Of a stretch of 64,000 nt of DNA, positions 1-8,888 are shown piece by piece (position 1 is the stretch's first letter; the number at the start of each line of letters is the position of its first letter). Under the pieces are notes generated by a model. That model was not told where the DNA came from. It saw only the letters and a list, made by a program, of their open reading frames with translations, and searched no databases. The stretch is from Roseiarcus sp043784465 (GTDB lineage: Bacteria > Pseudomonadota > Alphaproteobacteria > Rhizobiales > Beijerinckiaceae): positions 24,510-88,509 of the forward strand of contig JAYVYJ010000002.1 in NCBI GenBank assembly GCA_043784465.1, in the 5' to 3' direction. Position numbers and translations under genes: made by a program.

Positions 1-860
1 GGACCGCCGGCGAACGTACCCACGGCGACCGCACCCAGAAACACGAACAGCAAGACTTGCGCCGACTGAAGCTCAACGCCGAAAGTCTGCATAAGATAAA
101 ATGTATAGTAGCTGTTGAGGCTCGCCAGATAGAACGTCTTGGAGAACAGCAGCACCACTAATATCGCAAGCGAGCGCCACACCAGTTTGCGTGGCAATCT
201 GTCGGGCGCTGCGACCTGCGCACCCAAGCGCAGGACCGCGTGCGCCGTCTGCCATTGCGCGACCCGAGCCAGCAGAAGAATCGCGATGAAGGCGAGCGCC
301 GTGAAGGCGAGCACGGATGTCTGCCCGTTCGGCACCACGATGAACGCCGCCATCAGCGGCCCCATCGACTGCCCGAAATTGCCGCCGACCTGAAACACGC
401 TCTGCGCGAACCCATGCCGCCCGCCCGACGCAGCGCGCGCCGCGCGCGAAGCCTCCGGATGGAACACCGCGCTGCCGACGCCGACCAACGCAACGGACGC
501 CAGCAGTATCGGATAGCTACGCGAGAAGGCGAGCAGCACCAGACCGATAGCCGTAAAACCCATTGCAAACGGGAGCGCCCAAGGCGTCGGGCGCTTGTCG
601 GTCGCGTATCCGATCAGAGGTTGCAGCAGCGAGGCGGTGAGCTGGAAAACAAGCGTGATGACGCCGGTCTGGAAAAAGCTCAGCGAATATTGGTTGCGGA
701 ACACCGGATAGAGCGCAGGGGCGATCGCCTGCATCATGTCGTTGAGCATGTGCGAGGCGCTGGCTGCGAACAGGATGCCAAGCGCTGCGGTCTGCCGAGC
801 CGCGGGCGCGATGACGGAGCGTGCGCTCTCCGGCGCGAGGACGGGTTCTGCCAGGCTCAT
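1..860 (-). CDS. MFS efflux transporter, fosmidomycin-resistance (Fsr) type, 3' end outside window
   Basis: Reading from the ATG at 860 on the minus strand, the frame stays open to the window edge, giving at least 286 residues. After a roughly 20-residue hydrophilic leader comes HMLNDMMQAIAPALYP, typical of the Fsr branch of the major facilitator superfamily, then LLQPLIGYATDKRP, the loop 2-3 signature region, and repeated hydrophobic helices. Fsr proteins are inner-membrane drug/proton antiporters. The gene lies about 120 nt downstream of infC on the same strand, with an inverted repeat between them, so it is probably a separate unit. The family call rests on recalled motifs; the true substrate is unknown. 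Confidence 0.82.
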   Translation of the reverse strand, partial: MSLAEPVLAPESARSVIAPAARQTAALGILFAASASHMLNDMMQAIAPALYPVFRNQYSLSFFQTGVITLVFQLTASLLQPLIGYATDKRPTPWALPFAMGFTAIGLVLLAFSRSYPILLASVALVGVGSAVFHPEASRAARAASGGRHGFAQSVFQVGGNFGQSMGPLMAAFIVVPNGQTSVLAFTALAFIAILLLARVAQWQTAHAVLRLGAQVAAPDRLPRKLVWRSLAILVVLLFSKTFYLASLNSYYTFYLMQTFGVELQSAQVLLFVFLGAVAVGTFAGG

Positions 861-912
861 GATGTCCTCGAAAGCGCCCGGTTCAAAGTCACGGACGCAC
901 AACGCCGCCTTA

Positions 913-933
913 GCGCGGAACAAGTTTCCGCGC
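913..933 (-). terminator. Perfect inverted repeat between infC and the MFS gene
   Basis: An 8-bp perfect stem (GCGCGGAA / TTCCGCGC) with a 5-nt loop lies about 50 nt after the infC stop codon. There is no run of T on the minus strand after it, so it may be a weak terminator or a processing hairpin rather than a classical intrinsic terminator. Confidence 0.35.
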
Positions 934-981
934 CAAGCCATCGAAAAACATTTAACAGATCACGCTTTCGGGACCGGCCGT

Positions 982-1521
982 TCAGCGTGGCGCGAGCACC
1001 ATCACCATCTGACGGCCTTCCATCAGCGGCTCGGCCTCCACCTTGGCGATCTCCGCCGTCTCGGCCTTCACCTTCTGCAAAAGACGGTAGCCGATGTCCT
1101 GGTGCGCCATTTCGCGGCCACGAAAACGCAGCGTGACTTTGACCTTGTCGCCTTCCTCGAAAAACCGGAAGACGGAGCGCATCTTGACCTCGTAATCATG
1201 CTCGTCGATGCCGGGACGCAGCTTGATCTCCTTGATCTCGACGATCTTCTGGCGCTTGCGCTGCTCGGACGACTTTTTCTGCTCCAGGAAGCGGTACTTC
1301 CCGAAATCGAGGATCTTGCAGACCGGCGGCGTAGCGTTGGGCACGATCTCGACGAGATCGAGGCCGGCCTCTTCGGCGAGCTTCTGCGCGTCGGGCAGAT
1401 TCACGACGCCGCGATTCTTGCCTTCGTCGTCGATGAGCTGGACCTGAACGGCGCGAATGTCACGGTTGACGCGCGGGCCCCCTTTCTCTGGCGCCGCAAT
1501 GGCTTTCATGGGACGACGAAT
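982..1521 (-). CDS. infC: Translation initiation factor IF-3, AUU start codon
   Basis: IF-3 binds the 30S subunit, blocks premature joining of 50S and proofreads the start codon. The protein (179 aa from the ATT) has the N-terminal domain beginning VNRDIRA, the linker rich in Lys/Arg (EQKKSSEQRKRQKI) and the C-terminal domain with KLRPGIDEHDYEVK. The first in-frame ATG is at 1509, but four codons upstream there is ATT at 1519-1521 (ATT-CGT-CGT-CCC-ATG), preceded at 7 nt or less by AGGAGAGAG (1525-1533). An AUU start is the conserved autoregulatory feature of infC, because IF-3 discriminates against it, so I start the gene there. The usual partners rpmI and rplT do not follow. Confidence 0.95.
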   Translation of the reverse strand: MRRPMKAIAAPEKGGPRVNRDIRAVQVQLIDDEGKNRGVVNLPDAQKLAEEAGLDLVEIVPNATPPVCKILDFGKYRFLEQKKSSEQRKRQKIVEIKEIKLRPGIDEHDYEVKMRSVFRFFEEGDKVKVTLRFRGREMAHQDIGYRLLQKVKAETAEIAKVEAEPLMEGRQMVMVLAPR

Positions 1522-1601
1522 GGGCTCTCTCCTGCGTGAATTGCGCGTGGAACGGCTACGAGACCAGCGGAAACTGGCTTAAATCCGTTAAAAAGATTTG
1601 G

Positions 1602-1626
1602 CTCCGCAAACGGTCAGCTTGCGGAG
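1602..1626 (-). terminator. Hairpin between the AbrB-like gene and infC
   Basis: On the minus strand CTCCGCAA and TTGCGGAG form an 8-bp stem around a 9-nt loop, followed six bases later by TTTTT. It lies about 27 nt after the stop of the upstream membrane-protein gene and about 80 nt before infC. It could terminate the upstream transcript or act as an attenuator in the infC leader. Confidence 0.45.
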
Positions 1627-1652
1627 TTCCTAGTCAAGATCGTACGCGCCGC

Positions 1653-2732
1653 TCACCTTGTCAACGTCTGGCGTCCCTCTCCCGCCATCTTTCCTTGGCC
1701 GGACACCTGCGCGCCCCGGTCGAGCCGCCGCGCAGCCCACGGCAGCGTGAGGCTTATCATCAGGAATCGTGCAATGTGATGCGCCCCGACGAACAGCGGA
1801 TCGAGCCCGAGCGCGAACGCCATCATCGTCATCGCCTCCAACCCGCCAGGCGCAAAGGCGGCGAGCGCGTCGGCGAACGGCGCGCCGGTGAGCCGCGAGG
1901 AAAGGCTTGCGAACAAGGCCGCCGTCGCGAAGGCTGCGAGGAACGACGTCAGGGCGGCGACGAGAAGCGAACGAAGCAGCCGCCAGTCGAAGCCGATGAA
2001 CCGCGTGCCGATCCAGCCGCCGATCAGCGTCTGCGCGGCGATCTGCATGTCCGGCGCCAGCCGCCCCGGCGCAAAGCCGGTCCCATGCGCGACGCCCGAA
2101 ACCAAGAGCGACGCATACAGCAAGCCGTTATCTACGCCCAGGCGCACGAGCCCCTCCCCCAGCGCCACCCCCAGCGCCACGAGCGCCAGCGTCATAACGA
2201 GCGGATCGACGGGAAACGCCGCCACGGGGCCGCCGACGCCGACCCGCGCCACCATCGGCAGCAGCGCCATCAGCACGAAGATACGAAACACCTGGATCAC
2301 CGCGACGCGCGCCAAGTCGGCGGGCGAACGCGAAGCGACCAGGAACACGTAGGACAGGGCGCCCGGCACGGCGGCGTAGAACGCCGTCGCCGGGTCGAAC
2401 CCCTGCCAGCGCCGCAGCGTCATGAACGAGGCCGCCGTCATAGCGACCAGCGCCCCCGCCATCACGAAGAGGGAAAGGGGATAACGAGCGAGCGTGTGCA
2501 GCGTCGCCGGGCTGAGACCGGAGCCCATCCCCACGCCCGCCAGCGCGATCGCCGCGCGCTGCACAAACCAAGGCAGGGGCGTCGCCCGGCCGGTCGCGGC
2601 GAGCGCGGCCACGCCCAGCATCGCCCCCGACAGCCAGCCCGCCGGGGCGCCGACGCCGCCGACCGCCGCCCCGCCCGTCAGCGCCGCCAAAACGGTGAAG
2701 CCGAGGCCGCGCGCGTTCAACGTGTCAGCCAC
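1653..2732 (-). CDS. AbrB-family integral membrane protein
   Basis: A 359-residue, strongly hydrophobic protein with about ten membrane segments arranged as two similar halves, as in the AbrB duplication family often mislabelled ammonia monooxygenase. Gly-rich motifs such as APAGWLSGAMLG and FAPGGLEAMTMMA are characteristic of the two repeats. I start at GTG 2732, which overlaps the end of the preceding aminotransferase gene by 16 bp, because the longer frame begins inside that gene with an Arg-rich, non-membrane stretch. The overlap suggests translational coupling. The molecular function of this family is not established; the name does not refer to the Bacillus AbrB regulator. Confidence 0.8.
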   Translation of the reverse strand: MADTLNARGLGFTVLAALTGGAAVGGVGAPAGWLSGAMLGVAALAATGRATPLPWFVQRAAIALAGVGMGSGLSPATLHTLARYPLSLFVMAGALVAMTAASFMTLRRWQGFDPATAFYAAVPGALSYVFLVASRSPADLARVAVIQVFRIFVLMALLPMVARVGVGGPVAAFPVDPLVMTLALVALGVALGEGLVRLGVDNGLLYASLLVSGVAHGTGFAPGRLAPDMQIAAQTLIGGWIGTRFIGFDWRLLRSLLVAALTSFLAAFATAALFASLSSRLTGAPFADALAAFAPGGLEAMTMMAFALGLDPLFVGAHHIARFLMISLTLPWAARRLDRGAQVSGQGKMAGEGRQTLTR

Positions 2733-3892
2733 GCCGCCAGCCTTCGCGTCACTTCTTCGATTTCGGCGGGCGCGCGCGCAAAGCATAGCCGCAGCCGCCC
2801 CTCGCCACCCGGCCCGAACGCGTAACCCGGCGCCACGCCCAGCCCAACTTCGTCGATCAACCGGAACGCCAGCGCACGGGTGTCGTTGACGCCGAGAATT
2901 TTGGGAAATGCGTAAAACGCTCCGGCGGGGGGGCTAAGTTCGACCCGGCCCGTCGCCTGAAGCCCCGCCACCATGATGTCGCGGCTGCGCTCGAACCGGG
3001 CGCGTTGTTCGGCGACAAACCCCTCGCCCTCGTCGATCGCCGCCGTCGCCGCGCGCTGGGCGGGCACGTTCACTCCGGAGGTCGAATATTGCACAAGGTT
3101 CTCGATGATGGAGCCGAGTTCGGCCGGCGCCTCCAGCCAGCCGATGCGCCATCCCGTCATCGCCCAGTTCTTCGAGAGCGTCTGGACGAACAGAATTTGA
3201 TCGTCCGGCCCCATTATGTCGTGGAAAGAGGGCGCCCGTTCGGCGCCATAGACCAGCCGGCCGTAAATCTCGTCCGCGACGATCCAAAGGCCATGCCGCC
3301 GCGCGATCTCCAGCGTCGCCTGCAATTCCTCTCGCGTCGCGACATAGCCGGTCGGGTTGGCGGGGGAGTTGAAGATGATTGCGCGCGTCCGGGGCGTGAT
3401 CGCCGCCTCCAAACGCGCGGGATCGAGCCGCCAGTCCGGCGTCGCCTGCAATTCGACGAAACGCGCGCACCCCCCGTTGGCGGCGAGCGCGCCGGCGAAA
3501 TTGGGCCAGGCGGGGGACAGCACCAGCGCTTCGCCGCCGGGGCCGACCGTCAGCTTCACGGCGATGTCGAGCGCCTGCATGCCCCCGACGGTGACGAAAA
3601 AATTCATCGGGCTGAAGCCCGGCCCGTAATGCGCGGTCATGTAACGGGCTATCGCGGCGCGCAACTCGGGCACGCCAGCCTGATAGGTATAGAAGGTCTC
3701 GCCGCGGTCGAGCGAAGCCTTGGCGGCCTCGACGATGAAAGCGGGTGTGGGCGCGTCGCCCTCGCCGACCCAGAGCGGGATCAGGCCGGGCTTGCTGCGG
3801 CCATAGTCGAACACCTCGACGATACCGCTGGTCTCCAGCGCGGCGGCTTCCGGGCGGACGCGGGCGCGCCAATCAGGGGAGGGGGGGAGCAT
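2717..3892 (-). CDS. PLP-dependent aminotransferase, class I/II (aspartate aminotransferase fold)
   Basis: A 391-residue fold-type I enzyme that transfers an amino group via pyridoxal phosphate. Visible motifs are NPTG at 179-182 and DEIY at 207-210 (cofactor-binding Asn and Asp), and TLSKNWAMTGWRIGW with the Schiff-base lysine at about K241. The FAFPKIL-like C-terminal region is normal and the length fits the family. The sequence resembles generic alphaproteobacterial aspartate/aromatic aminotransferases; I cannot tell the substrate. It overlaps the AbrB-like membrane gene downstream, so both probably share one mRNA, and the membrane protein might handle a related metabolite (inference). Confidence 0.88.
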   Translation of the reverse strand: MLPPSPDWRARVRPEAAALETSGIVEVFDYGRSKPGLIPLWVGEGDAPTPAFIVEAAKASLDRGETFYTYQAGVPELRAAIARYMTAHYGPGFSPMNFFVTVGGMQALDIAVKLTVGPGGEALVLSPAWPNFAGALAANGGCARFVELQATPDWRLDPARLEAAITPRTRAIIFNSPANPTGYVATREELQATLEIARRHGLWIVADEIYGRLVYGAERAPSFHDIMGPDDQILFVQTLSKNWAMTGWRIGWLEAPAELGSIIENLVQYSTSGVNVPAQRAATAAIDEGEGFVAEQRARFERSRDIMVAGLQATGRVELSPPAGAFYAFPKILGVNDTRALAFRLIDEVGLGVAPGYAFGPGGEGRLRLCFARAPAEIEEVTRRLAAWLTR

Positions 3893-3958
3893 GGCCGCGT
3901 GATGGACCAGCCCGCCCCCGCCTGCAAGGCAAAATTAAAGGCGGAAAAAACGGTGAAA

Positions 3959-4366
3959 TTAACGGCGCGCGAGCGCGTCGCGGATCTGGGTCAGCAAAAC
4001 AATTTCGTCGCTCGGCGGCGGCGGCGACGCGCCCGGGGCGGGCTTCTTGAGCGAGTTGACGCCCTTGACGACCAGAAACAGCGCGAAGGCGATGATGATG
4101 AAGTTTATGGCGATGGTGATGAAATCGCCATAGGCCAGCACGCCGCCCTGCTTGCGGGCGTCAGCGAGGTTTCCGGCGGTCACGGCGCTGGACAGCGGGA
4201 TAAAGTAATTGGTGAAATCCGCTTTGCCGGCGATGCCGATGATAGGCATGATGATGTCGTTGACCAAGGCGTCGACGATCTTGCCGAACGACGCGCCGAT
4301 GATCACGCCGATGGCCAGATCGACGACATTCCCGCGCATTGCGAATTCACGAAACTCTTTCAACAT
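3959..4366 (-). CDS. mscL: Large-conductance mechanosensitive channel
   Basis: MscL is a homopentameric inner-membrane channel that opens on membrane tension to release solutes during hypo-osmotic shock. The 135-residue product begins MLKEFREFAMRGNVVDLAIG, the highly conserved amphipathic N-terminal helix and start of TM1, and has the second helix FITIAINFIIIAFALFLVVK and a charged C-terminal bundle ending ALARR. I chose the ATG at 4366, with GAGGGG as ribosome binding site, over a 15-codon upstream extension that is Arg-rich and not seen in the family. It is divergent from the phytochrome gene. Confidence 0.96.
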   Translation of the reverse strand: MLKEFREFAMRGNVVDLAIGVIIGASFGKIVDALVNDIIMPIIGIAGKADFTNYFIPLSSAVTAGNLADARKQGGVLAYGDFITIAINFIIIAFALFLVVKGVNSLKKPAPGASPPPPSDEIVLLTQIRDALARR

Positions 4367-4602
4367 TATGACTTTCCCCTCGATAGGCGCCGTTCGCCGA
4401 CGCCGCCGCAATACCCCAAGCCGGACTGGAGATTAACGAGAAGTGAACGGCGCCGTCGTAAAAGAAATTTCGAAACTATGCGCCCTGCGGCACGTTGATG
4501 AAGGGCTGGGGCGCGAGCGGCCTCCTTATCTCAAGCCTGCATTTACGGGACTGGTTTGATTTGCGGCGGACCCGGACCCGTCGGCTCCGGGAGCATATCT
4601 GC

Positions 4603-7158
4603 GTGGAAAAGACTGTCGACGTCACCAATTGCGACCGCGAGCCCATTCACATGCCCGGGGCCACGCAGGCCCACGGATGCCTGATCGCCTGCGACGCGAC
4701 GCTGGAGACGGTGCGCCGCCATTCCCTCAATGCGCCCGCTATGCTCGATCTGGCGGAGAGCCCCAACGGGCTTCCCTTCGCCGATTTCGTCGGCGGCGCG
4801 CTCGCGCATGATGTACGCAATGCGCTGGGGCGTTCGCGCGACCCCCGCCGCCCGGCGTTGCTGTTCGCGCGCCGGCTCGCAGGCGGCGCGCGATGTTTCG
4901 ACATAAGCGCCCATATTCATGAGGGCGTGGGCATCGTCGAATTCGAGCCGGCGGCGGCGTCCGAAACCGGCGCGCTCGACCTTGCGCGCATCCTCATTTC
5001 CCGCGCGCAGGCCTGTCAAACCTTGTCGAAACTTCTGGCGCTCACGCCCCGGCTCATGCGCGCGATGCTGCGCTACGACCGGGTGATGATCTATCAGTTC
5101 GCCGAGGACGGTTCCGGCAAGGTCATCGCGGAGGACAAACGCGCCGACCTCGAAAGCTTCCAGGGTCAGCATTTTCCCGCCAGCGACATTCCCGCGCAGG
5201 CGCGTCTGCTTTACCTGCGCAACACCATCCGCGTCATCAACGACGTGCGCGACCGCGGCGCGGCGTTGGAGCCAGCCCTCGACGCCCAGGGTCGGCCGCT
5301 AGACCTTTCTTTCTCCCACCTGCGCAGCGTCTCGCCGATCCACATCGAATATTTGCGCAACATGGGGGTCGCCGCGTCGATGTCGGCGTCCATCGTCATG
5401 AACGGGACATTGTGGGGTTTGATCGCCTGCCACCATTATTCCCCCAAGGCGCTCACTCTGGCGCAGCGTACGGCGACGGAGATGTTCGCGGAGATGTTTT
5501 CGCTCCGGGTGGAAGCGTTTGAACGCGCCGAAGCGCTTTCGGGCGCGCAACAGGCGGGGAGCGCGCTGGAGCGCATCGTCGCCGGGACGACCGAAACGAC
5601 CGAGGTCGCCGAATTTCTGCGCGAACGCTTGCCCGCCCTGAAGGCGCTCATCTCCTGCGACGGAGCCGCCATCGTCATGGACGGCGTGTGGACGGTTTTG
5701 GACTCCGCGCCGCCAGCGTCCTCACTCGCGGATCTTGCCGCGTTCGTCGCTGCGCGGGCGCCGGGGCGCGTCTATGCGACGCACCGTCTTTCCCAGGAAC
5801 TGCCGCAGGCGGCGGTCTATGCGGCCCAGGCGGCGGGCGTGCTGGCGCTGCCGCTGTCGCAACTGCCGCGCGACTACCTCGTGTTCTTCCGCCGCGAGCA
5901 GGTCGAGACGGTCAACTGGGGCGGCGACCCCCAAAAGCATTATACAAGCGGCCCCAACGGCGACAGTCTGTCGCCGCGCAAGAGCTTTCAGCTGTGGAAG
6001 GAGACGGTGCATCTGCAATCGACGCCCTGGACGTTGAACGAACGCCTGATTGCGGAAAGCGCGCGCGTGCAATTGCTCGAAATCATGATGCGTCATTCGG
6101 AGGCGCTCGCCAAGGAGCGCCGCATCGCCGAAGTCAGACAGAAAACGCTGAACGAGGAGTTGAACCACCGCGTCAAGAACATTCTGGCGCTCATCAAATC
6201 TCTTGTCAGCCAGGACACCGGCGGCTCGCGTGAGGTGTCCGCCTTCGCCTCCGCGCTCAAGGGTCGCATCGTTGCGCTGTCGAACGCGCACGATCAGGTT
6301 GTGCGTAGCGACGGCGGCGGCCGTTTGGCCGATCTTCTGCGGGCGGAGCTTTCGCCCTATGTGGTTTACGGGCGCGAGATCGAGATCGTCGGCCCCGACC
6401 TCGTGCTCGACGCGCGCGCTTATTCGGTGATGGCGCTGGTGCTGCACGAACTCGCCACCAACGCCGCCAAATACGGCCCCCTCTCGACGCCCTGGGGGGG
6501 GCTTTCAGCGCGTTGGGCGCTGACGGGCGAGGGAGATTGCGAATTGTTGTGGCGCGAGACAGGCGGCCCTCTCGTCGCCGCGCCGTCGCACAGCGGTTTC
6601 GGCGCCTCGCTGATCCGCCGCAGCGTGCCGTTCGATCTCGGAGGCGAGAGCGAGATCGACTATGCCGCCGAGGGTTTGAAGGCGCGGTTGACGATCCCCG
6701 CGCGCTTCTTTGAAGACCGGACCTCGCAAGAGCGGCGGGCGAGCGCTGCGGAGAGCGTCCCCGTTTCCACCGCGACGGCGATAGCGGGTTTGTGCGTCCT
6801 TCTGGTCGAAGATCAGTTCGTCATCGCGCTCGACGCCGAAAATTTGCTGAAAGAGGCCGGCGCGGCGGAAGTGGAAATCGCCGCGACGCCCGCCGAGGCG
6901 GAGCGCATTTTGGCGGCCCGCCGTCCCGATGTTGCGGTGCTCGACGTCAATCTGGGACGGCTGACTTCGATGCCGGTAGCGGAGAAACTCGCGGACCTCG
7001 GGATTCCCTTTATCTTCGCCACGGGTTACGGCGATACCCAGATGATCGGCGAAGCCTTCAAGGATGTGCCGGTCGTGCGCAAACCTTACAGCGGCCAGTC
7101 CCTCGTGGCGGCGATAGGGGAAGTCCGCCGCCTCGGCGTCGGTCACGCTGCGACGTAG
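4603..7158 (+). CDS. Bacteriophytochrome sensor kinase (PAS-GAF-PHY-HWE kinase-receiver)
   Basis: A biliverdin-binding red/far-red photoreceptor kinase. From the GTG start (851 aa) the order is: N-terminal segment TNCDREPIHMPG with the predicted chromophore Cys10; PAS; GAF with HFPASDIP (Asp195) and the SPIHIEYLRNMGV histidine; PHY with the tongue motif SPRKSF; an HWE/HisKA_2-type kinase with LNHRVKN (phospho-acceptor His522), HELATNAAKYG and LLWRETGGP; and a C-terminal receiver with VLDVNLG (Asp781). All key residues are present. An in-frame ATG at 4495 would add 36 residues; the GTG, with GGGAG upstream, puts the Cys at a usual distance from the start. No heme oxygenase gene is nearby to supply biliverdin. 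Confidence 0.9.
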   Translation: MEKTVDVTNCDREPIHMPGATQAHGCLIACDATLETVRRHSLNAPAMLDLAESPNGLPFADFVGGALAHDVRNALGRSRDPRRPALLFARRLAGGARCFDISAHIHEGVGIVEFEPAAASETGALDLARILISRAQACQTLSKLLALTPRLMRAMLRYDRVMIYQFAEDGSGKVIAEDKRADLESFQGQHFPASDIPAQARLLYLRNTIRVINDVRDRGAALEPALDAQGRPLDLSFSHLRSVSPIHIEYLRNMGVAASMSASIVMNGTLWGLIACHHYSPKALTLAQRTATEMFAEMFSLRVEAFERAEALSGAQQAGSALERIVAGTTETTEVAEFLRERLPALKALISCDGAAIVMDGVWTVLDSAPPASSLADLAAFVAARAPGRVYATHRLSQELPQAAVYAAQAAGVLALPLSQLPRDYLVFFRREQVETVNWGGDPQKHYTSGPNGDSLSPRKSFQLWKETVHLQSTPWTLNERLIAESARVQLLEIMMRHSEALAKERRIAEVRQKTLNEELNHRVKNILALIKSLVSQDTGGSREVSAFASALKGRIVALSNAHDQVVRSDGGGRLADLLRAELSPYVVYGREIEIVGPDLVLDARAYSVMALVLHELATNAAKYGPLSTPWGGLSARWALTGEGDCELLWRETGGPLVAAPSHSGFGASLIRRSVPFDLGGESEIDYAAEGLKARLTIPARFFEDRTSQERRASAAESVPVSTATAIAGLCVLLVEDQFVIALDAENLLKEAGAAEVEIAATPAEAERILAARRPDVAVLDVNLGRLTSMPVAEKLADLGIPFIFATGYGDTQMIGEAFKDVPVVRKPYSGQSLVAAIGEVRRLGVGHAAT

Positions 7159-7494
7159 GTAGCGCGCAGGCCGCCCAGCAGATATTCGTGACCGACGGGG
7201 GGCGGGTTATTTTGCCGTGACGCCCGCCTTCACGCAAGGGAATCGCATCAACTTCGCAAAGAAGTTGGGATCGAGAAAAAACGAAAGCCAGCAACCTTCG
7301 CCCACGGCCCGGCACGCCGCGACGTGCCCTTCGGCGCTGCGCGTAAGCCCTTTGGGCCGCGTTCTCGTAGCGGTGTCAGTTCGATGACGGGCAGATCGGA
7401 CGTCGCGCTTCTCCTAAGCGAAAGTTATCGGCGGGGCGCAGGAATTTCGCCATGCCGCTCGCCTTGGGACAAGCCGAACGGGGCCCGATTCGTC
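7159..7494. other. Intergenic region of 336 nt, no gene recognised
   Basis: This lies between the convergent phytochrome and RNase PH genes. Two short inverted repeats are visible: GGCGGG/CCCGCC at 7201-7228 and AACTTC-GCAAA-GAAGTT at 7250-7266. Neither has a clear T-tract. Short frames here have no recognisable protein signature. Confidence 0.5.
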
Positions 7495-8208
7495 TTAACC
7501 CAGCGCCGCCTTCTGCATCATGACGAGATCGGCGATCCCGCTGCGTGCGAGCGCCAGCATGGCCATAAGCTCGTCCTGCGAGAACGGCGCGCCCTCTGCG
7601 GAGCCCTGCACCTCGACGAGGCCGCCCGAGCCGGTGATGACGAAATTGGCGTCGGTTTCGGCGGTGGAATCTTCGGCGTAATCGAGGTCCAGCACCACCT
7701 CGCCCTTGACGACGCCGCAGGAGACTGCGGCCACATGATCCTTGAGCGGGATCTCTTTGAGGATGGAGCGGTCGGCCATCCACGCCAGACAATCCCGTAG
7801 CGCCAGGAACGCGCCGGTGATCGAGGCCGTGCGCGTGCCCCCGTCCGCCTGAAGCACGTCGCAATCCACCGTGATCTGGCGCTCGCCCAGCTTGGGCAGA
7901 TCGACGACCGCGCGCAGCGAGCGCCCGATCAGGCGCTGGATCTCATGGGTGCGGCCCGAGACCTTGCCGGTCGCGGATTCGCGCCGCGTGCGGGTGGAAG
8001 TCGCGCGCGGCAGCATCGCGTATTCGGCGGTGACCCAGCCGCGCCCCTGTCCGCGCAGCCACGGCGGCGGCTTGTCTTCGATGGAGGCCGCGCACAAAAC
8101 ATGGGTGTCGCCAAACTTTACGAGGCAGGAGCCTTCGGCATAGCGGGCGACGCCGCGCTCGAAGGTCACTTTCCGCATTTCGGCGGCGGCCCGTTTCGAC
8201 GGACGCAT
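7495..8208 (-). CDS. rph: Ribonuclease PH
   Basis: RNase PH is a phosphorolytic 3'-5' exoribonuclease that trims tRNA precursors; it forms a hexameric ring. The 237-residue length matches the family. Visible motifs are MRPSKRAAAEMRKVTFERGV at the start, YAMLPRATSTRTRRE, GRSLRAVVDL and QADGGTRTASITGAF, with the catalytic/phosphate-binding Arg and Asp region. The frame is open far upstream, but the conserved N-terminus begins at ATG 8208, preceded by AAGGAAA; an ATG 21 nt earlier is a weaker alternative. rdgB and hrcA, common neighbours in related genomes, are absent. Confidence 0.96.
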   Translation of the reverse strand: MRPSKRAAAEMRKVTFERGVARYAEGSCLVKFGDTHVLCAASIEDKPPPWLRGQGRGWVTAEYAMLPRATSTRTRRESATGKVSGRTHEIQRLIGRSLRAVVDLPKLGERQITVDCDVLQADGGTRTASITGAFLALRDCLAWMADRSILKEIPLKDHVAAVSCGVVKGEVVLDLDYAEDSTAETDANFVITGSGGLVEVQGSAEGAPFSQDELMAMLALARSGIADLVMMQKAALG

Positions 8209-8261
8209 GGGCGTTTCCTTGTTCAGCATGACGCCCGGTCTAACCCCGACGCACCCGCCTG

Positions 8262-8741
8262 TCAGCCCCGGCGCAGCGAAATTCCGCGCCCCGCCAGCGA
8301 GGGCGTCGGCAGGCCGGCATGGGCGGCGTGCATTTGCGCCAGCGCCGCGCGGGTGTCGGCGCGCCACGGCGCGGCGCGAGTTTCCTCGCCCTGGCGGACG
8401 GAGAGAAAAAGCTGCTCGGTGGCCGCCACGGGGGGGCCGTCGGAGGGCGAGCGCAGTTCCATCCAGAGGCGGGCGCGCTTGTCGTCGTATTCGAGCAATT
8501 GGGCGGTGACGCGCAGCGGCGCGCCCTGCTTCACCTCGCGCAGATAGTGCAGCATGATCTGCAACGTGTAGAGCGTGAAGCCCGTCGCTGCGCGTTCGTC
8601 GGGGCCGAGCGCGATCGCACTCATCCAGCGGTCGCCCGCGCGGCTGAACACGAGAGCATAGGCCGCGTCGTTCATGTGGCCGTTGTAATCGACCCAGTCG
8701 GGGGCGACTTCGAGATCGTGGAGGACGAGGGGCGCGTTCAT
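8262..8741 (-). CDS. Hotdog-fold thioesterase (4HBT-like)
   Basis: A 159-residue single hotdog domain. The N-terminal motif DWVDYNGHMNDAAY is the classic 4-hydroxybenzoyl-CoA-thioesterase-type active-site region and is nearly the form seen in the thioesterase domains that accompany or are fused to L-carnitine dehydrogenases. It likely hydrolyses a small acyl-CoA in the cytoplasm. A carnitine-dehydrogenase-like gene lies 12 kb away at 20662-21603, so a shared pathway is possible but unproven. It sits 53 nt upstream of rph on the same strand. Confidence 0.8.
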   Translation of the reverse strand: MNAPLVLHDLEVAPDWVDYNGHMNDAAYALVFSRAGDRWMSAIALGPDERAATGFTLYTLQIMLHYLREVKQGAPLRVTAQLLEYDDKRARLWMELRSPSDGPPVAATEQLFLSVRQGEETRAAPWRADTRAALAQMHAAHAGLPTPSLAGRGISLRRG

Positions 8742-8888
8742 CGCTGGAGGGATTAGCGGGAGACTTCGGCGTGAACGTGGCTGGGGCAGAAAGTCGGCGG
8801 CCGGAACGCCGTTCGGCGCAAAGGACGTGCCGCGACCGAAGAAGGGCGGAACGTTGCGTTGCTGTGCCTGTCCGCCCTGCCTTTTTAT

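Noticed and set aside
1536..2825. Plus-strand 429-codon frame
   Set aside because: Antisense to the AbrB-like membrane gene; Arg/His/Gln-rich composition typical of shadow frames.
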